Numbered from the stretch's first letter, positions 16,581-25,528 are shown. The stretch: DNA of 64,000 nt from Herpetosiphon geysericola (GCF_001306135.1 NZ_LGKP01000013.1:62001-126000), one strand, 5' to 3'. Notes: a model not told the origin generated them from the sequence alone. Program-made: numbers and translations.

Positions 16581-17594
16581 TCAAGTTCGCTTAAGTTTAT
16601 TGAGCATACGCATGGCTCGGCCATTATTCACCGCGTTGAGGCGTTGCTCAAGGTGTTCGAGGTATTGATTTTTAATTTCAAGCGTAGCTTCGAGGCGGCG
16701 AATATACTGATTCATGCTTTGGAGTTGTGTGGCAAGCTCGGCATGATCGGCCTCAAACCACGCAAGTTTTTGGCTGGTTTGCTCCAGCTGGGCTTGTAAT
16801 TCGGCATTATGGCGGCTTTGGGCATTGCGCGTAGGTTTGGCTGCATAGATCGTCAGAAACAAATACTCTGCTGATTCATCGCTATACAACACCTCAAAGC
16901 CAGCTTTTTCCAAAACCATGGTTAAGGTTGCAGCAGTATAGTGAACTGGATGCGAGGCACAAAAAATATGTAAGCCATTGCCACGGCGCAGATATTCATC
17001 GGCAAAACTATAGGCGGGAACTTGAATGGCCAAAACGCCATCGGGCGTGAGCAAATCGTAAAGTTGTTGCAGCATCTGAACTGGCTGATGCAGATGTTCA
17101 ACGACATGCCAACAGGTAATCAAATCAAACAATTGGCCTTCTGGCAAGGCTTCGAGATTGGGATAGATTGGAAAGCCAAAGCGTTCGCGGGCCGCTGCTG
17201 CTGAAACCAGCGATAATTCCACGCCGCTTGGCTGCCAACCGCGGCGGGCTGCTGCCGCCAACAAATAGCCGCGATTACAGCCAACATCGAGAATCGAACG
17301 CGGCTTGAGGTCGGTCATTGTTTCAAGCCAAGCAATGATTTCCTCGCGGTCATCAACTGCTTGGGCCTGTTGCGCAGCATCATAATCGTAAACATCGCTT
17401 TGATCTTCAAGCATATGAATGCCTGCTAAACTCAGGCGTGGATTAAGGTAGACCACCGAGCAGCTAAGGCATTGATTGAGCGTTACGCCTATTTCAAGAT
17501 GGGGTTCTGGGTAATGGGCCACAAAGCGTGCCTCTGGGTGTTGACAAATAGGGCAGGCATTAATCGATTCGATTGGGAACGCTTGAGTCGTCAC
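16581..17594 (-). CDS. Class I SAM-dependent methyltransferase with zinc ribbon
   Basis: 337 residues, GTG start with AAAGGA upstream. A zinc-ribbon-like head (CPICQHPEARF ... CLSCSVVYLNPR, residues about 15-52) precedes the SAM-binding motif SILDVGCNRGYLLAAAARRG (about 100-120). The C-terminal 70 residues form a predicted coiled coil (LEQTSQKLAWFEADHAELA). This build is common in methyltransferases next to glycosyltransferases of surface polysaccharide loci, where they may methylate sugars. It is divergent from the GT2 gene; a minus-strand TATAAT lies at 17656-17661. Acceptor unknown. Confidence 0.85.
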   Translation of the reverse strand: MTTQAFPIESINACPICQHPEARFVAHYPEPHLEIGVTLNQCLSCSVVYLNPRLSLAGIHMLEDQSDVYDYDAAQQAQAVDDREEIIAWLETMTDLKPRSILDVGCNRGYLLAAAARRGWQPSGVELSLVSAAAARERFGFPIYPNLEALPEGQLFDLITCWHVVEHLHQPVQMLQQLYDLLTPDGVLAIQVPAYSFADEYLRRGNGLHIFCASHPVHYTAATLTMVLEKAGFEVLYSDESAEYLFLTIYAAKPTRNAQSRHNAELQAQLEQTSQKLAWFEADHAELATQLQSMNQYIRRLEATLEIKNQYLEHLEQRLNAVNNGRAMRMLNKLKRT

Positions 17595-17711
17595 AGCACA
17601 ATCCTTTCGCTATAAAGTTGGATGGTGCATCGCTTGGGATGCTGAGTGCTTGCCCATTATACCAACGCTGATTGTTACGCAAGCGATACAATGGCGCTTG
17701 ATATTATGCAG

Positions 17712-17717
17712 TATAAT
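17712..17717 (+). promoter_or_regulatory. Possible -10 box for a near-leaderless GT2 mRNA
   Basis: TATAAT ends 9 bases before the ATG at 17727. No good -35 was found, and the assignment is tentative. Confidence 0.3.
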
Positions 17718-17726
17718 TGGCACGCT

Positions 17727-18647
17727 ATGAAACATATTGCTGTTGTGATTCTTAATTTTAATTCGGGCGATGTATTGAAGCCCTGTTTAGCTTCATTGGC
17801 TGAGCAAGACTGGGATGGTCGGCTTGATGTCTGGGTGGTTGATAATGCCTCAGCAGACTCTAGCGTGGCGATGGTGCGCGAGCAGTTTGCTTGGGTGCGC
17901 CTGATCGTATCGCCGGAAAATATTGGTTTTTCTGCGGGCAATAATCTCGCCTTGCGCCAGATTGTGGCTGAAACCCCAACGCCTGAGGGAGTTTTAGTGC
18001 TCAACCCAGATACGGTCGTGCCAAGCAATGGTATTTCTGGCTTGGTTGCGGCTTTGGTTGAACGGCCAAAAGCGGGAATTGTTGGGCCAAAGTTGGTGCT
18101 GGCTGATGGCTCGCTCGACCTTGCATGTCGGCGCTCGTTTCCTTCTGCCGAGGTTGCGCTCTACCGCATGATTGGCCTATCGGCGCTTTTTCCACGCTCG
18201 CCGCGCTTTGGCCGCTACAATATGACCTATCTTGATCCTGATGTGACAACCGAAGTTGATTCGATTGTTGGCGCAGCAATGTTGTTGCGCACTGAAGTGT
18301 TGCGCGATGTGGGCTTGCTCGATGAAGCCTTTTTTATGTATGGCGAAGATCTCGATTGGTGTTATCGCACCAAAAGCTATGGCTGGCAAGTTTGGTACGA
18401 TCCACGAGTAACCATTTTGCATTATAAACGGGTTTCGAGCACACGGCGCGCAGTGCCCTCGATTCGGGCATTTTATGATGCGATGCGGATTTTTCATCGC
18501 AAACATTATGAGGCGACGACGCTTGCGCCGTTAAATTGGTTGATTTATCTAGGCATTAGATTAAAAGAATGGCAAGCGTTAGTGCGCAATCGATTGCGCC
18601 CGTTAGCCTCTCGGCGAGCAATCCATGGCAACAACAAGAATGCTTAA
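17727..18647 (+). CDS. Glycosyltransferase family 2 (rhamnosyltransferase-like)
   Basis: 306 residues from ATG 17727 (MKHIAVVILNFNSGD), where the GT-A fold begins; upstream in-frame starts would overlap the promoter region. DNASAD and LNPDTV correspond to the nucleotide-binding and DXD positions, and FMYGEDLDWCYR is the acceptor-side motif of the rhamnosyl/galactofuranosyl-type GT2 group. It likely adds a sugar to a lipid-linked surface polysaccharide on the cytoplasmic face. No Shine-Dalgarno was seen. The coding sequence overlaps the next gene by 23 bases, indicating coupled translation. Confidence 0.88.
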   Translation: MKHIAVVILNFNSGDVLKPCLASLAEQDWDGRLDVWVVDNASADSSVAMVREQFAWVRLIVSPENIGFSAGNNLALRQIVAETPTPEGVLVLNPDTVVPSNGISGLVAALVERPKAGIVGPKLVLADGSLDLACRRSFPSAEVALYRMIGLSALFPRSPRFGRYNMTYLDPDVTTEVDSIVGAAMLLRTEVLRDVGLLDEAFFMYGEDLDWCYRTKSYGWQVWYDPRVTILHYKRVSSTRRAVPSIRAFYDAMRIFHRKHYEATTLAPLNWLIYLGIRLKEWQALVRNRLRPLASRRAIHGNNKNA

Positions 18648-20061
18648 TCAAACAACCGTCGTTACGCGCCGCTATCGCTATGTTGTGCTATTGCTGCTGA
18701 TTAGCTGCGATATTATTGGCGTGAACGGTGGTTTTTTCTTAGCTTATTACCTTAATCTCGATGCGATTGTGCGCGAATTTCAGCCGCCAAGTGCTGGCCA
18801 AGTGCTGCTGACGTTGGCAGTGTTGAATGCCTTGTTTGGCACGCTGTTTACGGCCAATGGGCTGTATCGCATGCAGCGTGGTGGCTCGCGCATCGATGAA
18901 GGCTACCATATTTTTCGGGCGATTGCGATCGGCACGGTTATGTTTATTGCGCTCAATACCGTGTTCCCGCTGCTCAATATCACGACCCAAACCTTGGTTT
19001 ATGGCTGGATTTTGGCGATTATTCTGACGACGATCTTACGTTTGCTCTATCATCAGGGCATTGGCCAGCTACGTTTGCGTGGCTATGATACGCGGCGGGT
19101 TTTGATTGTTGGGGCTGGCGAAATTGGCCAATTGGTCTATCGCCAGATGAGCAAAGTGCCAACCTTGGGCTACCAAATTATTGGCTTTCTCTCCAACGAT
19201 ATTCCGACTGGCCAACAAGTGCTTGATGATGTGCCAGTGTTGGGCAAACGCGCCAAACTGGGCTTAGCAGTGCGCACCTGTGCGATCGATGAAGTGATTA
19301 TTGCGGTTAGCGGAGCCTCATATAACGATATTTTCGATTTAGTTTCGCAAATTGACGATGAAAGTGTGGCGATTAAAATTTATCCTGATGCGTTTCAATT
19401 GATCACCAATAATGAAGTCTCGGTTGGTGAATTGAGTGGGTTGCCGCTAATTACCTTGCGGGCTGTGCCGCTTGATCGCCAATTGAACCGCACGATTAAG
19501 CGCTTGCTTGATGTGGCGGTTTCGGCGGCAGTCTTAATTATGCTTTCGCCGTTGTTGCTGTTAATTGGCATTTTGATCAAAATTGATTCGCCAGGCCCAG
19601 CGTTTTTTATTCAAGAACGGGTTGGGCGTGATGGTCGGCCATTTAAGATGATCAAGTATCGTTCGATGCGAACTGATGCTGAAAAAATGGGCACCTGGAC
19701 AACGCCAAATGATGATCGGCGCACGCGGTTGGGCACCTTCTTGCGGCGCTTCTCAATCGATGAACTGCCACAATTTATCAATGTGTTGTTGGGCGATATG
19801 AGTGTGGTAGGGCCACGGCCTGAGCAACCGCGCTATGTGGCCCAATTTAGCGAGCAAATTCCGCGCTATATGCATCGCCATCGCGAAAAGGCTGGCATTA
19901 CTGGTTGGGCACAAGTTAATGGCCTGCGTGGCGATACCTCAATCGAGGAGCGCACGCGCTACGATCTCTACTATATCGAAAATTGGTCGCCCATGTTCGA
20001 TATTAAAATTATTATTCGTACTGCCTACGATGCGATTCGTGGCAATGAGAATGCCTACTAA
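18625..20061 (+). CDS. Polyprenyl-phosphate sugar phosphotransferase (WcaJ/WbaP type)
   Basis: 478 residues. Four to five N-terminal membrane helices (to about 145), a CoA-binding-like Rossmann segment (RVLIVGAGEIGQLVYRQM), another membrane helix near 300, and the catalytic bacterial sugar transferase domain: KRLLDV, GPAFFIQERVGRDGRPF, KYRSMR, FSIDELPQFINVL, SVVGPRPE and the GITGWAQVNGLRG block. It transfers a sugar-1-phosphate to undecaprenyl phosphate, the first step of exopolysaccharide or O-unit assembly. The start overlaps the upstream GT2 gene; an ATG at 18640 is an alternative. With galE, the methyltransferase and GT2 it suggests surface polysaccharide synthesis. Confidence 0.93.
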   Translation: MATTRMLNQTTVVTRRYRYVVLLLLISCDIIGVNGGFFLAYYLNLDAIVREFQPPSAGQVLLTLAVLNALFGTLFTANGLYRMQRGGSRIDEGYHIFRAIAIGTVMFIALNTVFPLLNITTQTLVYGWILAIILTTILRLLYHQGIGQLRLRGYDTRRVLIVGAGEIGQLVYRQMSKVPTLGYQIIGFLSNDIPTGQQVLDDVPVLGKRAKLGLAVRTCAIDEVIIAVSGASYNDIFDLVSQIDDESVAIKIYPDAFQLITNNEVSVGELSGLPLITLRAVPLDRQLNRTIKRLLDVAVSAAVLIMLSPLLLLIGILIKIDSPGPAFFIQERVGRDGRPFKMIKYRSMRTDAEKMGTWTTPNDDRRTRLGTFLRRFSIDELPQFINVLLGDMSVVGPRPEQPRYVAQFSEQIPRYMHRHREKAGITGWAQVNGLRGDTSIEERTRYDLYYIENWSPMFDIKIIIRTAYDAIRGNENAY

Positions 20062-20136
20062 ACGTTTACTTGTAGTAATGGTAGGTTCTTAAAGAGACAT
20101 GGTAATCGACCTTTATTGGCGATCACCACCCTTCCA

Positions 20137-20179
20137 TCCCGCCTCAAGGCGGGAAACACAGGGGGCTTTAATCCCCCTG
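20137..20179 (+). terminator. Double hairpin after the sugar transferase
   Basis: Two adjacent stem-loops: TCCCGCC/GGCGGGA (20137-20154, loop TCAA) and CAGGGGG/CCCCCTG (20159-20179, 7-base loop). They may terminate the polysaccharide operon, or form a REP-like dispersed repeat unit. No U-run. Confidence 0.5.
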
Positions 20180-20278
20180 TACCCCCTAAATGGCAATCAT
20201 TGGAATTGGGCAATCAAATGATGAACTATAGGATCATTCGCATAGGCTTTTCATTGCCTGCACCTCAATTAACATCGG

Positions 20279-21802
20279 TTAAGCAAACAGCGGTGTATCG
20301 CCTTCGCTGCGTTCGCGGGGCAGCCACCAAATTGGAATCAAGGCCAACAAACAAATGACGGCGGCAGCAAAAAAGGTGCTATGGTAGACCGTCATCTCAT
20401 TTTGGGTGAATGCTGCTAGCGCCTTGCCATTCTCTAAGTCTTCGAGGGTTAATACCAAGCGACTGTTGAGGCTGTTACGATAGGCTAAACTCCACGAAGC
20501 TAAGGCTGAAACGCCCAAGGTAATGCCGACCATACGCAAGGCATTGAGCAAACCAGCTGCCGTGCCCATTGATTCGCGGGCAACATTGCCAATTGCGGCG
20601 GCGCTCAATGCTGGCAACACTAAGCCAAAGCCAGTTCCAGTAAGCAGCAAATAGAGCGTCAACATCCACTGGTTGGTTTCAAGGTTCCAAAAGCCAAGTA
20701 GGCTAAAACCCACCGCAGTGATGATCATGCCAAGGCTGGCAACCAAGCGCGCGCTGATCCGCCGCATTAACATTCCACCCAAAACAGCGCCAATCGGAAT
20801 CATAACCGTCAAGCGCATAAGGGTTAAGCCGCCGCTGAGGGCATCGCCGGAGAGCACGGTGCCAACAAAAAACGGCACATTGACCATGCCAACAATTAAG
20901 GCCATGCCAACCAACAAATTGGTGATATTGGCGGCGCTAAATGCTGGAGTGCGAAAGGCGCTTAGTTCAATTAACGGCGTTTTGGTGCGGCGTTCCCACC
21001 AAATAAAGCCAATAAAACTAACCACCGTTAATGCCAATAGCCCAATTGTGAGCGGCGATGTCCACTCAACTGCATATTGGTCGAGATTGCCGCTTTCGGC
21101 GCTTGGCTCGACGGCAAGACTGCCAAGCGAGCGCGAAAGTGCAACCGTCAATGCAGTTAAACTGATTGCGATCAAGCCGCCGCCGACATAATCGACAGCC
21201 CCGCGATTGCCTTGCCGATTTGGCAACGTCCGAATAATCGCCCATGCCAGCACTGCACCCAACGGTACATTGAGCCAGAAAACCCAGCGCCAACCATCAA
21301 CATCCAAAAGTTGAATTTGCGAGATCAGACCGCCATAGGCTGGGCCAAGCACTCCACCAGCTTCGCCAGCAGCGCCCATAATCCCCAAGGCTGTGGCATG
21401 ATGGATTGGTTTAACTTCGTCCATGGCAATTGCAAGACCAATCGGCAAGACCGCACCGCCGCCGATGGCCTGCACGATGCGCCAAGCGACCAATGACCAA
21501 ACGCTATTGGCCAAGGCACAGCCAATCGAGCCAACCACAAAAACGCCTAAAGCTGCCAAAAATAAGCGGCGATGGCCGTAGGCATCGGCGATGCGGCCAA
21601 GCAAGGGCATGGCGACTGTGTAGCCAAGCAAATAGCCAGTAATAACCCAAATGCCCTGTTCAAGTGCTTGATCGACGCTCAAACCCAAGGTGCTGACCAC
21701 ATTTGGTAAGACAGTGATCACCACCGTTTGGTCGAGTGCAGCCAGAAAAATAATCAGGGCTGTCCAAACAAGGCCCCATGGCCAGCGACGTGTTTCTGCC
21801 AT
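20279..21802 (-). CDS. MFS drug transporter, DHA2 family
   Basis: 507 residues with about 14 membrane segments, as in EmrB/QacA exporters. The first helix carries FLAALDQTVVITVLPNV, containing the D-x-x-I/V-V-x-x-A/V-L-P signature of the family. LLGRIADAYGHRRLF is motif A in the loop between helices 2 and 3, and LGPAYGGLI is the antiporter motif C. Likely a proton-driven exporter of small hydrophobic compounds; no regulator is adjacent. AGGAA precedes the ATG. Its 3' end lies about 100 bases past the double hairpin of the convergent polysaccharide operon. Confidence 0.9.
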   Translation of the reverse strand: MAETRRWPWGLVWTALIIFLAALDQTVVITVLPNVVSTLGLSVDQALEQGIWVITGYLLGYTVAMPLLGRIADAYGHRRLFLAALGVFVVGSIGCALANSVWSLVAWRIVQAIGGGAVLPIGLAIAMDEVKPIHHATALGIMGAAGEAGGVLGPAYGGLISQIQLLDVDGWRWVFWLNVPLGAVLAWAIIRTLPNRQGNRGAVDYVGGGLIAISLTALTVALSRSLGSLAVEPSAESGNLDQYAVEWTSPLTIGLLALTVVSFIGFIWWERRTKTPLIELSAFRTPAFSAANITNLLVGMALIVGMVNVPFFVGTVLSGDALSGGLTLMRLTVMIPIGAVLGGMLMRRISARLVASLGMIITAVGFSLLGFWNLETNQWMLTLYLLLTGTGFGLVLPALSAAAIGNVARESMGTAAGLLNALRMVGITLGVSALASWSLAYRNSLNSRLVLTLEDLENGKALAAFTQNEMTVYHSTFFAAAVICLLALIPIWWLPRERSEGDTPLFA

Positions 21803-22034
21803 ATCGTTGGATTCCTACCGCTAGTTTCTCTTCGTGCTGCATCATAGCATGTAGCTTTGGCCCCCGACAAGGATTGTAACGAGCGTTAACAGATGATCGT
21901 CTTTTTGCGCTTGAAGTAGCAGTTATCAGCAATGATCTGGTACTCAATTGAACGAAAAATAAATTCTATCCAGAGCAGTAATTATCGATTAGTAGATTCC
22001 ATAATCATTTATTAATTATAGATTAGAGATTTAG

Positions 22035-22054
22035 ATAGATAGGAAATTATCTAT
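22035..22054. repeat. Inverted repeat abutting a -35 box
   Basis: ATAGATA (22035-22041) and TATCTAT (22048-22054) with a 6-base spacer; the right arm touches the -35 hexamer of the promoter at 22054. Candidate operator. Confidence 0.45.
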
Positions 22055-22082
22055 TGACTTAAGATTTCAACCCATTTATAAT
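22054..22082 (+). promoter_or_regulatory. Consensus promoter of a short untranslated transcript
   Basis: TTGACT (22054-22059), 17-base spacer, TATAAT (22077-22082). It fires toward a terminator only about 75 bases downstream. Confidence 0.75.
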
Positions 22083-22088
22083 CACATC

Positions 22089-22162
22089 GAAGAAGTGAGA
22101 TGAGTTATCTAAATGAGGAATTTTGTAAACTCATCACAGAACTGTGACGAGTTTTTTATTTT
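22089..22162 (+). ncRNA. Candidate small RNA or attenuated leader with alternative hairpins
   Basis: The segment runs from the predicted start of the promoter above to an intrinsic terminator. The terminator stem is AACTCATCACAG (22128-22139) with CTGTGACGAGTT (22142-22153; one mismatch, so in practice a tighter loop), followed by TTTTTTATTTT. The terminator's 5' arm can instead pair perfectly with GATGAGTT (22099-22106). The two pairings are mutually exclusive, as in attenuators. It is either a stand-alone sRNA of about 74 bases or a leader controlling the secreted-protein gene at 22363. No known riboswitch class was recognised. A 22-codon frame starting at 22113 is present without a clear ribosome site. 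Confidence 0.55.
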
Positions 22163-22362
22163 AAACTATCTGATAGATTGAGGTGGGAGGTGCTTCGAGG
22201 AAAATCATATCTATCCACAATAACCATAGTGATCTAAATCTATTAATTTGAGGAATATTTGATTAATAAGCAAGGGTAAAATTGTTTGTTAATTCAATTA
22301 AATTAATAGAATAGATACGTTGCGGAAGATTACATTTTAATCGAATAGTAGAAGGATTTTTG

Positions 22363-23106
22363 ATGATGAAGGTGCGGTTTTTACTTATACTTATGCTTGT
22401 AAGTATGGCTATGATGCTTAATACCCAACAGGCAAGTGCCAACGATCGTTCGGTCGACGTTGTGCATATTTCGGAAGAAGTGATTCAACTTGAGGGTCAG
22501 CAACCAGTAACCTTGCGCACGCTGGATTATGGTAGCTATAAGGTTAGCTATCTATTGCCACTGGATAAGCAAGCGCTTGATGTGAGCCAATTGGATAGCT
22601 TGAGCCAGCACCAAGAAGCTAAAACCCAAGCCCAAGCTGAGCAACCACAACCAAATCAACTCTCGGTGAATATTCGTCGCACAGCAACCCAATGGTCTCC
22701 AGATGGCAAAGCCAAAAGTTTTACATCGTTGAATGTTACCAAAACGACCTCGACAGCGACCAAACGGCTTAAAGTCACCAATGCCTACTCAAGCCTTTCA
22801 TTCTACAACAATGGCAATGCTGATGTTATTAGTATGGTCAACCAAGTGTGTTTTGAAGGTGTGACGTTCACCGTTTCGTTCCCGCCTGGAATGAGTGCCT
22901 CAAACTCATGTGGGAGCATTGGTCCATTCAACTATAACAACACAGCATTTGGCACAATCTCTGCTGCCGGACACGAGGCCAGTGGTTCGGCGTTTTATCC
23001 CACGCTCGAAGCAGTCAAACAAATTGACTCAAATGCGGCAACTAAGGGCAGTAGCACGTCAGTAGCAGTTAGTTCAGCCCGCATTTCCTATTGGGATAAC
23101 CCCTAA
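22363..23106 (+). CDS. Secreted hypothetical protein
   Basis: 247 residues from ATG 22363; AAGGA lies 7 bases upstream, and a TTG one codon earlier is also possible. The signal peptide is Met-rich (MKVRFLLILMLVSMAMMLN, cleavage near ASA-N). The mature protein has a Gln-rich segment around residues 85-105, then a beta-rich C-terminal half with two cysteines (VCFEGVTF, NSCGSIG), probably disulfide-bonded. I do not recognise the family. It may be controlled by the short transcript upstream and precedes another exported protein on the same strand, but a strong hairpin separates them. Confidence 0.75.
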   Translation: MMKVRFLLILMLVSMAMMLNTQQASANDRSVDVVHISEEVIQLEGQQPVTLRTLDYGSYKVSYLLPLDKQALDVSQLDSLSQHQEAKTQAQAEQPQPNQLSVNIRRTATQWSPDGKAKSFTSLNVTKTTSTATKRLKVTNAYSSLSFYNNGNADVISMVNQVCFEGVTFTVSFPPGMSASNSCGSIGPFNYNNTAFGTISAAGHEASGSAFYPTLEAVKQIDSNAATKGSSTSVAVSSARISYWDNP

Positions 23107-23218
23107 ATCAAGCGTTGTTTAAGCTTCGTTCGCTCAGCATCCTCGCTCATTCTGCTCCTCCACTCACACACGCGACATGCATGGTTTATTTACATAACGC
23201 CTAGCTGGTAAAACGTGT

Positions 23219-23258
23219 GTGCAACGATAGAGCATGCGTGCATAATCTATCGTTGCAC
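23219..23258 (+). repeat. 13-bp hairpin just upstream of the toroid protein gene
   Basis: GTGCAACGATAGA (23219-23231) and its exact complement (23246-23258), 14-base loop containing the palindrome GCATGC. It ends 18 bases before the ATG at 23277, where no Shine-Dalgarno is seen. Terminator of the preceding gene or a regulatory structure. Confidence 0.55.
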
Positions 23259-23276
23259 GATGGTGTTGCTATCCTG

Positions 23277-25055
23277 ATGAAATACTATCGAAGTTTGTGC
23301 TTACTGGTTTTGCTGTGGGGTTGTATGGCTCAAGCCGATCAGCCAGCCCTGATTCAGACCTCGCCTGGCTATCAGCAATGGCATGCTGCGACGAGCGCCT
23401 ACCTTAAGACCGCCTATAAAGAAACCGGAACCTATGGGGTGATTAATCCAGCAATTCAATCGAATGGCTATTGGCTGTATCGCGGCTTACGCATCAATCA
23501 GACGCTTGGTGCGCAGCGCTTGCCCTTTGATCAAAGCGGGCAATGGGCGATTGATCGACTAACATTGATTATGGAGCAGCCAGAAAAAGCCTTTATATCG
23601 CTGCAATCAGAAAGTTTTTACTTGCTTGAGTCATTGGCAATCCTCAACATCGCCTTTCCAGAGCCACAAACATTGGCGAGCCTCATTCAAGCGTTGCAGC
23701 AACCACAAGGCTACTTTTTAGCGACAACCACCAGCCAAGCTGAACAACCTACCAATCAATCAGACTCTTTTGCAAGTACCTATTTTTCGCTGCGGATTCT
23801 TGATCGCTTAGGCTATCCCTATGCCTCCCATGATCAACTCTTCGCTTGGATTAAGACAGAATGGCGAGCGCGGCAACAAGCCAACGATCCAGGCAGTTTG
23901 GCCTCATTACTTGTATTGATTGAGTTGCTCAAGCCAACATCAGCATTGCCCACTGATTATAGCTGGGATTCAATTCTGAGCATGTATCGTGCGAAATCGA
24001 AAATCGCAACCAACTACAGCGATCTTGGGTTTGATCTGAGCGGAATGCTTGGATATGCAGAGTATACAGGGATTGCTGAGGCGTGGCTTGAGCAAGCAAC
24101 GATCGACTTCATCAACGATCCGGTTCGTAATCATGATGGTTTGATCGTCGATTCCAATCAGACCCCTGATCTGTTGTTTTCAGAAATGTTGTATCGGGCA
24201 GCCCAAGCGCATCCAACGCTCGCGGTTAATCAGCAGCGGATGCAAGAGTTTCTGCAACGGCAGCTAATGCCCGATGGCAGTTTCTACCCGGTGGTTTTGT
24301 CTGAGGATGATGTGCTCACGACCGTCTTTGCCTATCAGTATGCCCGCTTATTCCCCGAATTACCATCAGCAGCAACTAGCGATCTGAATAGCGTTATAGC
24401 GCACTTGTTGGAAAAGCCGCAATTGAGGCTTGAAGAACTTTATAGTTTGAGCATGCTTGATGTTGCAAAACTCTCGGCTACGAATCAACAGCTGTTTGTG
24501 CAGCAGCTTGAACAGGCTAAGCCTAGTTCGGAAGCTGACTTGCAGCAATACTTTTTTTATCTTTCGGCGCTTAACAAACTAAAGCTCCCAATTACCGATT
24601 CGCTCAAACAACAGGTGATCAACGTCGTTGAGGGCTTTAAGCTTAATGGCAATTATGGGGTTGAAGGCACGATCACTGCCTATCATACGGCCATGGCAGT
24701 GATTCTGTATAGCTATCTCGGCTACAACGTAGATCAGCAAGCAGCGAATATTAATTGGATTCGTCAGTTTCTTGAAACGCTTGAGGCCCAAAACAGCCAA
24801 ACATTTACCGTGCGTGAAGTCTATTTGCTGTTGCTAGCTTTGAATTTGCAAAATCAGCCGCTACCCCACGTTGAAGCATTAACAACATGGATGGCTGCTT
24901 GTCTTCCTCCAGCAGGCAATAGTTTGTATCAACCATTTGATCCAGCTCAACAGCAGCCCGATTTTTATGTTCTACCCTATACGTTAGCTGGATTGCGCTT
25001 GCTTGGGATCGATATTTATGATCAGCAAGTATTAAGTGGATTGATGCAACCCTAG
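23277..25055 (+). CDS. Exported protein with alpha/alpha-toroid-like repeats
   Basis: 592 residues from ATG 23277 (MKYYRSLCLLVLLWGCMAQA), a signal peptide that could be lipidated at the Cys of LLWGC, although Trp before Gly is unusual for a lipobox. The mature chain has repeated helical units with sequences such as SFASTYFSLRILDRLGYP, PDGSFYPVVLSEDDVLTTVF and GTITAYHTAMAVILYSYLGY. These recall the helix pairs of prenyltransferase/squalene-cyclase toroids, but no DXDD catalytic motif was found. An internal upstream reading from 23217 would cross the hairpin and is rejected. Its stop overlaps the stop of the convergent Rrf2 gene by 4 bases. Function unknown. Confidence 0.75.
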   Translation: MKYYRSLCLLVLLWGCMAQADQPALIQTSPGYQQWHAATSAYLKTAYKETGTYGVINPAIQSNGYWLYRGLRINQTLGAQRLPFDQSGQWAIDRLTLIMEQPEKAFISLQSESFYLLESLAILNIAFPEPQTLASLIQALQQPQGYFLATTTSQAEQPTNQSDSFASTYFSLRILDRLGYPYASHDQLFAWIKTEWRARQQANDPGSLASLLVLIELLKPTSALPTDYSWDSILSMYRAKSKIATNYSDLGFDLSGMLGYAEYTGIAEAWLEQATIDFINDPVRNHDGLIVDSNQTPDLLFSEMLYRAAQAHPTLAVNQQRMQEFLQRQLMPDGSFYPVVLSEDDVLTTVFAYQYARLFPELPSAATSDLNSVIAHLLEKPQLRLEELYSLSMLDVAKLSATNQQLFVQQLEQAKPSSEADLQQYFFYLSALNKLKLPITDSLKQQVINVVEGFKLNGNYGVEGTITAYHTAMAVILYSYLGYNVDQQAANINWIRQFLETLEAQNSQTFTVREVYLLLLALNLQNQPLPHVEALTTWMAACLPPAGNSLYQPFDPAQQQPDFYVLPYTLAGLRLLGIDIYDQQVLSGLMQP

Positions 25056-25498
25056 CTTGGTTGAACTACTGGCGGCTTGGCTTGGGCCTGCATCTCGCGT
25101 ACAACCTCTGCAAGGCTTTTGTTGGCTAGCACTTGTTGCATGGCAGCTTCGGCACTGCTAAAAATGCTGCTGAGCACTGGCTGAATCGTGCGCCCACAGC
25201 GGCAATCTTGGTTGGGCGAGCTGGCATGCAACGGTAAAATACGACAATTTTCGGTCGCATGATAAATATCGTTGAGGGTGATTTCGTGAGCAGCGCGCGC
25301 CAAACGAGTGCCACCATCGGCGCCATATTCGGTATGCACTAAGCCCGCTTTGTTCAATCGGCCCAAAATGCGCCGAATAACCACCGGATTGGTGTTAACG
25401 CTGGCTGCAATTGAGCTTGAGGAAAGAGCTTGATTAGCATTGGTTTCAAGCAGTGCCAAAATATGCACCGCTACAGCGAATCGACTGCTTGCACTCAT
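25052..25498 (-). CDS. Rrf2-family transcriptional regulator
   Basis: 148 residues from ATG 25498 (MSASSRFAVAVHILALLE), with GAGG 9 bases upstream; an ATG five codons earlier is less likely. The winged HTH has the Rrf2 signature SSSIAASVNTNPVVIRRIL, then LNKAGLVHTEYGADGGTRLA. Three cysteines (ENCRILPLH, then QDCRCGR) sit where IscR/NsrR-type members bind an Fe-S cluster, but spacing differs (C-x14-C-x-C), so redox or nitrosative sensing is possible but unproven. A consensus promoter with an inverted repeat in its spacer lies upstream, consistent with autoregulation. Confidence 0.88.
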   Translation of the reverse strand: MSASSRFAVAVHILALLETNANQALSSSSIAASVNTNPVVIRRILGRLNKAGLVHTEYGADGGTRLARAAHEITLNDIYHATENCRILPLHASSPNQDCRCGRTIQPVLSSIFSSAEAAMQQVLANKSLAEVVREMQAQAKPPVVQPS

Positions 25499-25528
25499 GG
25501 TTTTTTGCCTCATTGTGAATATGAAACA

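Larger units (their letters stand above)
21803..22362. other. 560-base AT-rich intergenic region
   Basis: No convincing protein-coding frame. The right half holds an inverted repeat, a consensus promoter and a terminator (separate entries), then about 200 bases of AT-rich sequence leading to the ribosome site of the secreted protein at 22363. The left 200 bases presumably carry the promoter of the DHA2 transporter, but no clear hexamers were found. Confidence 0.6.
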
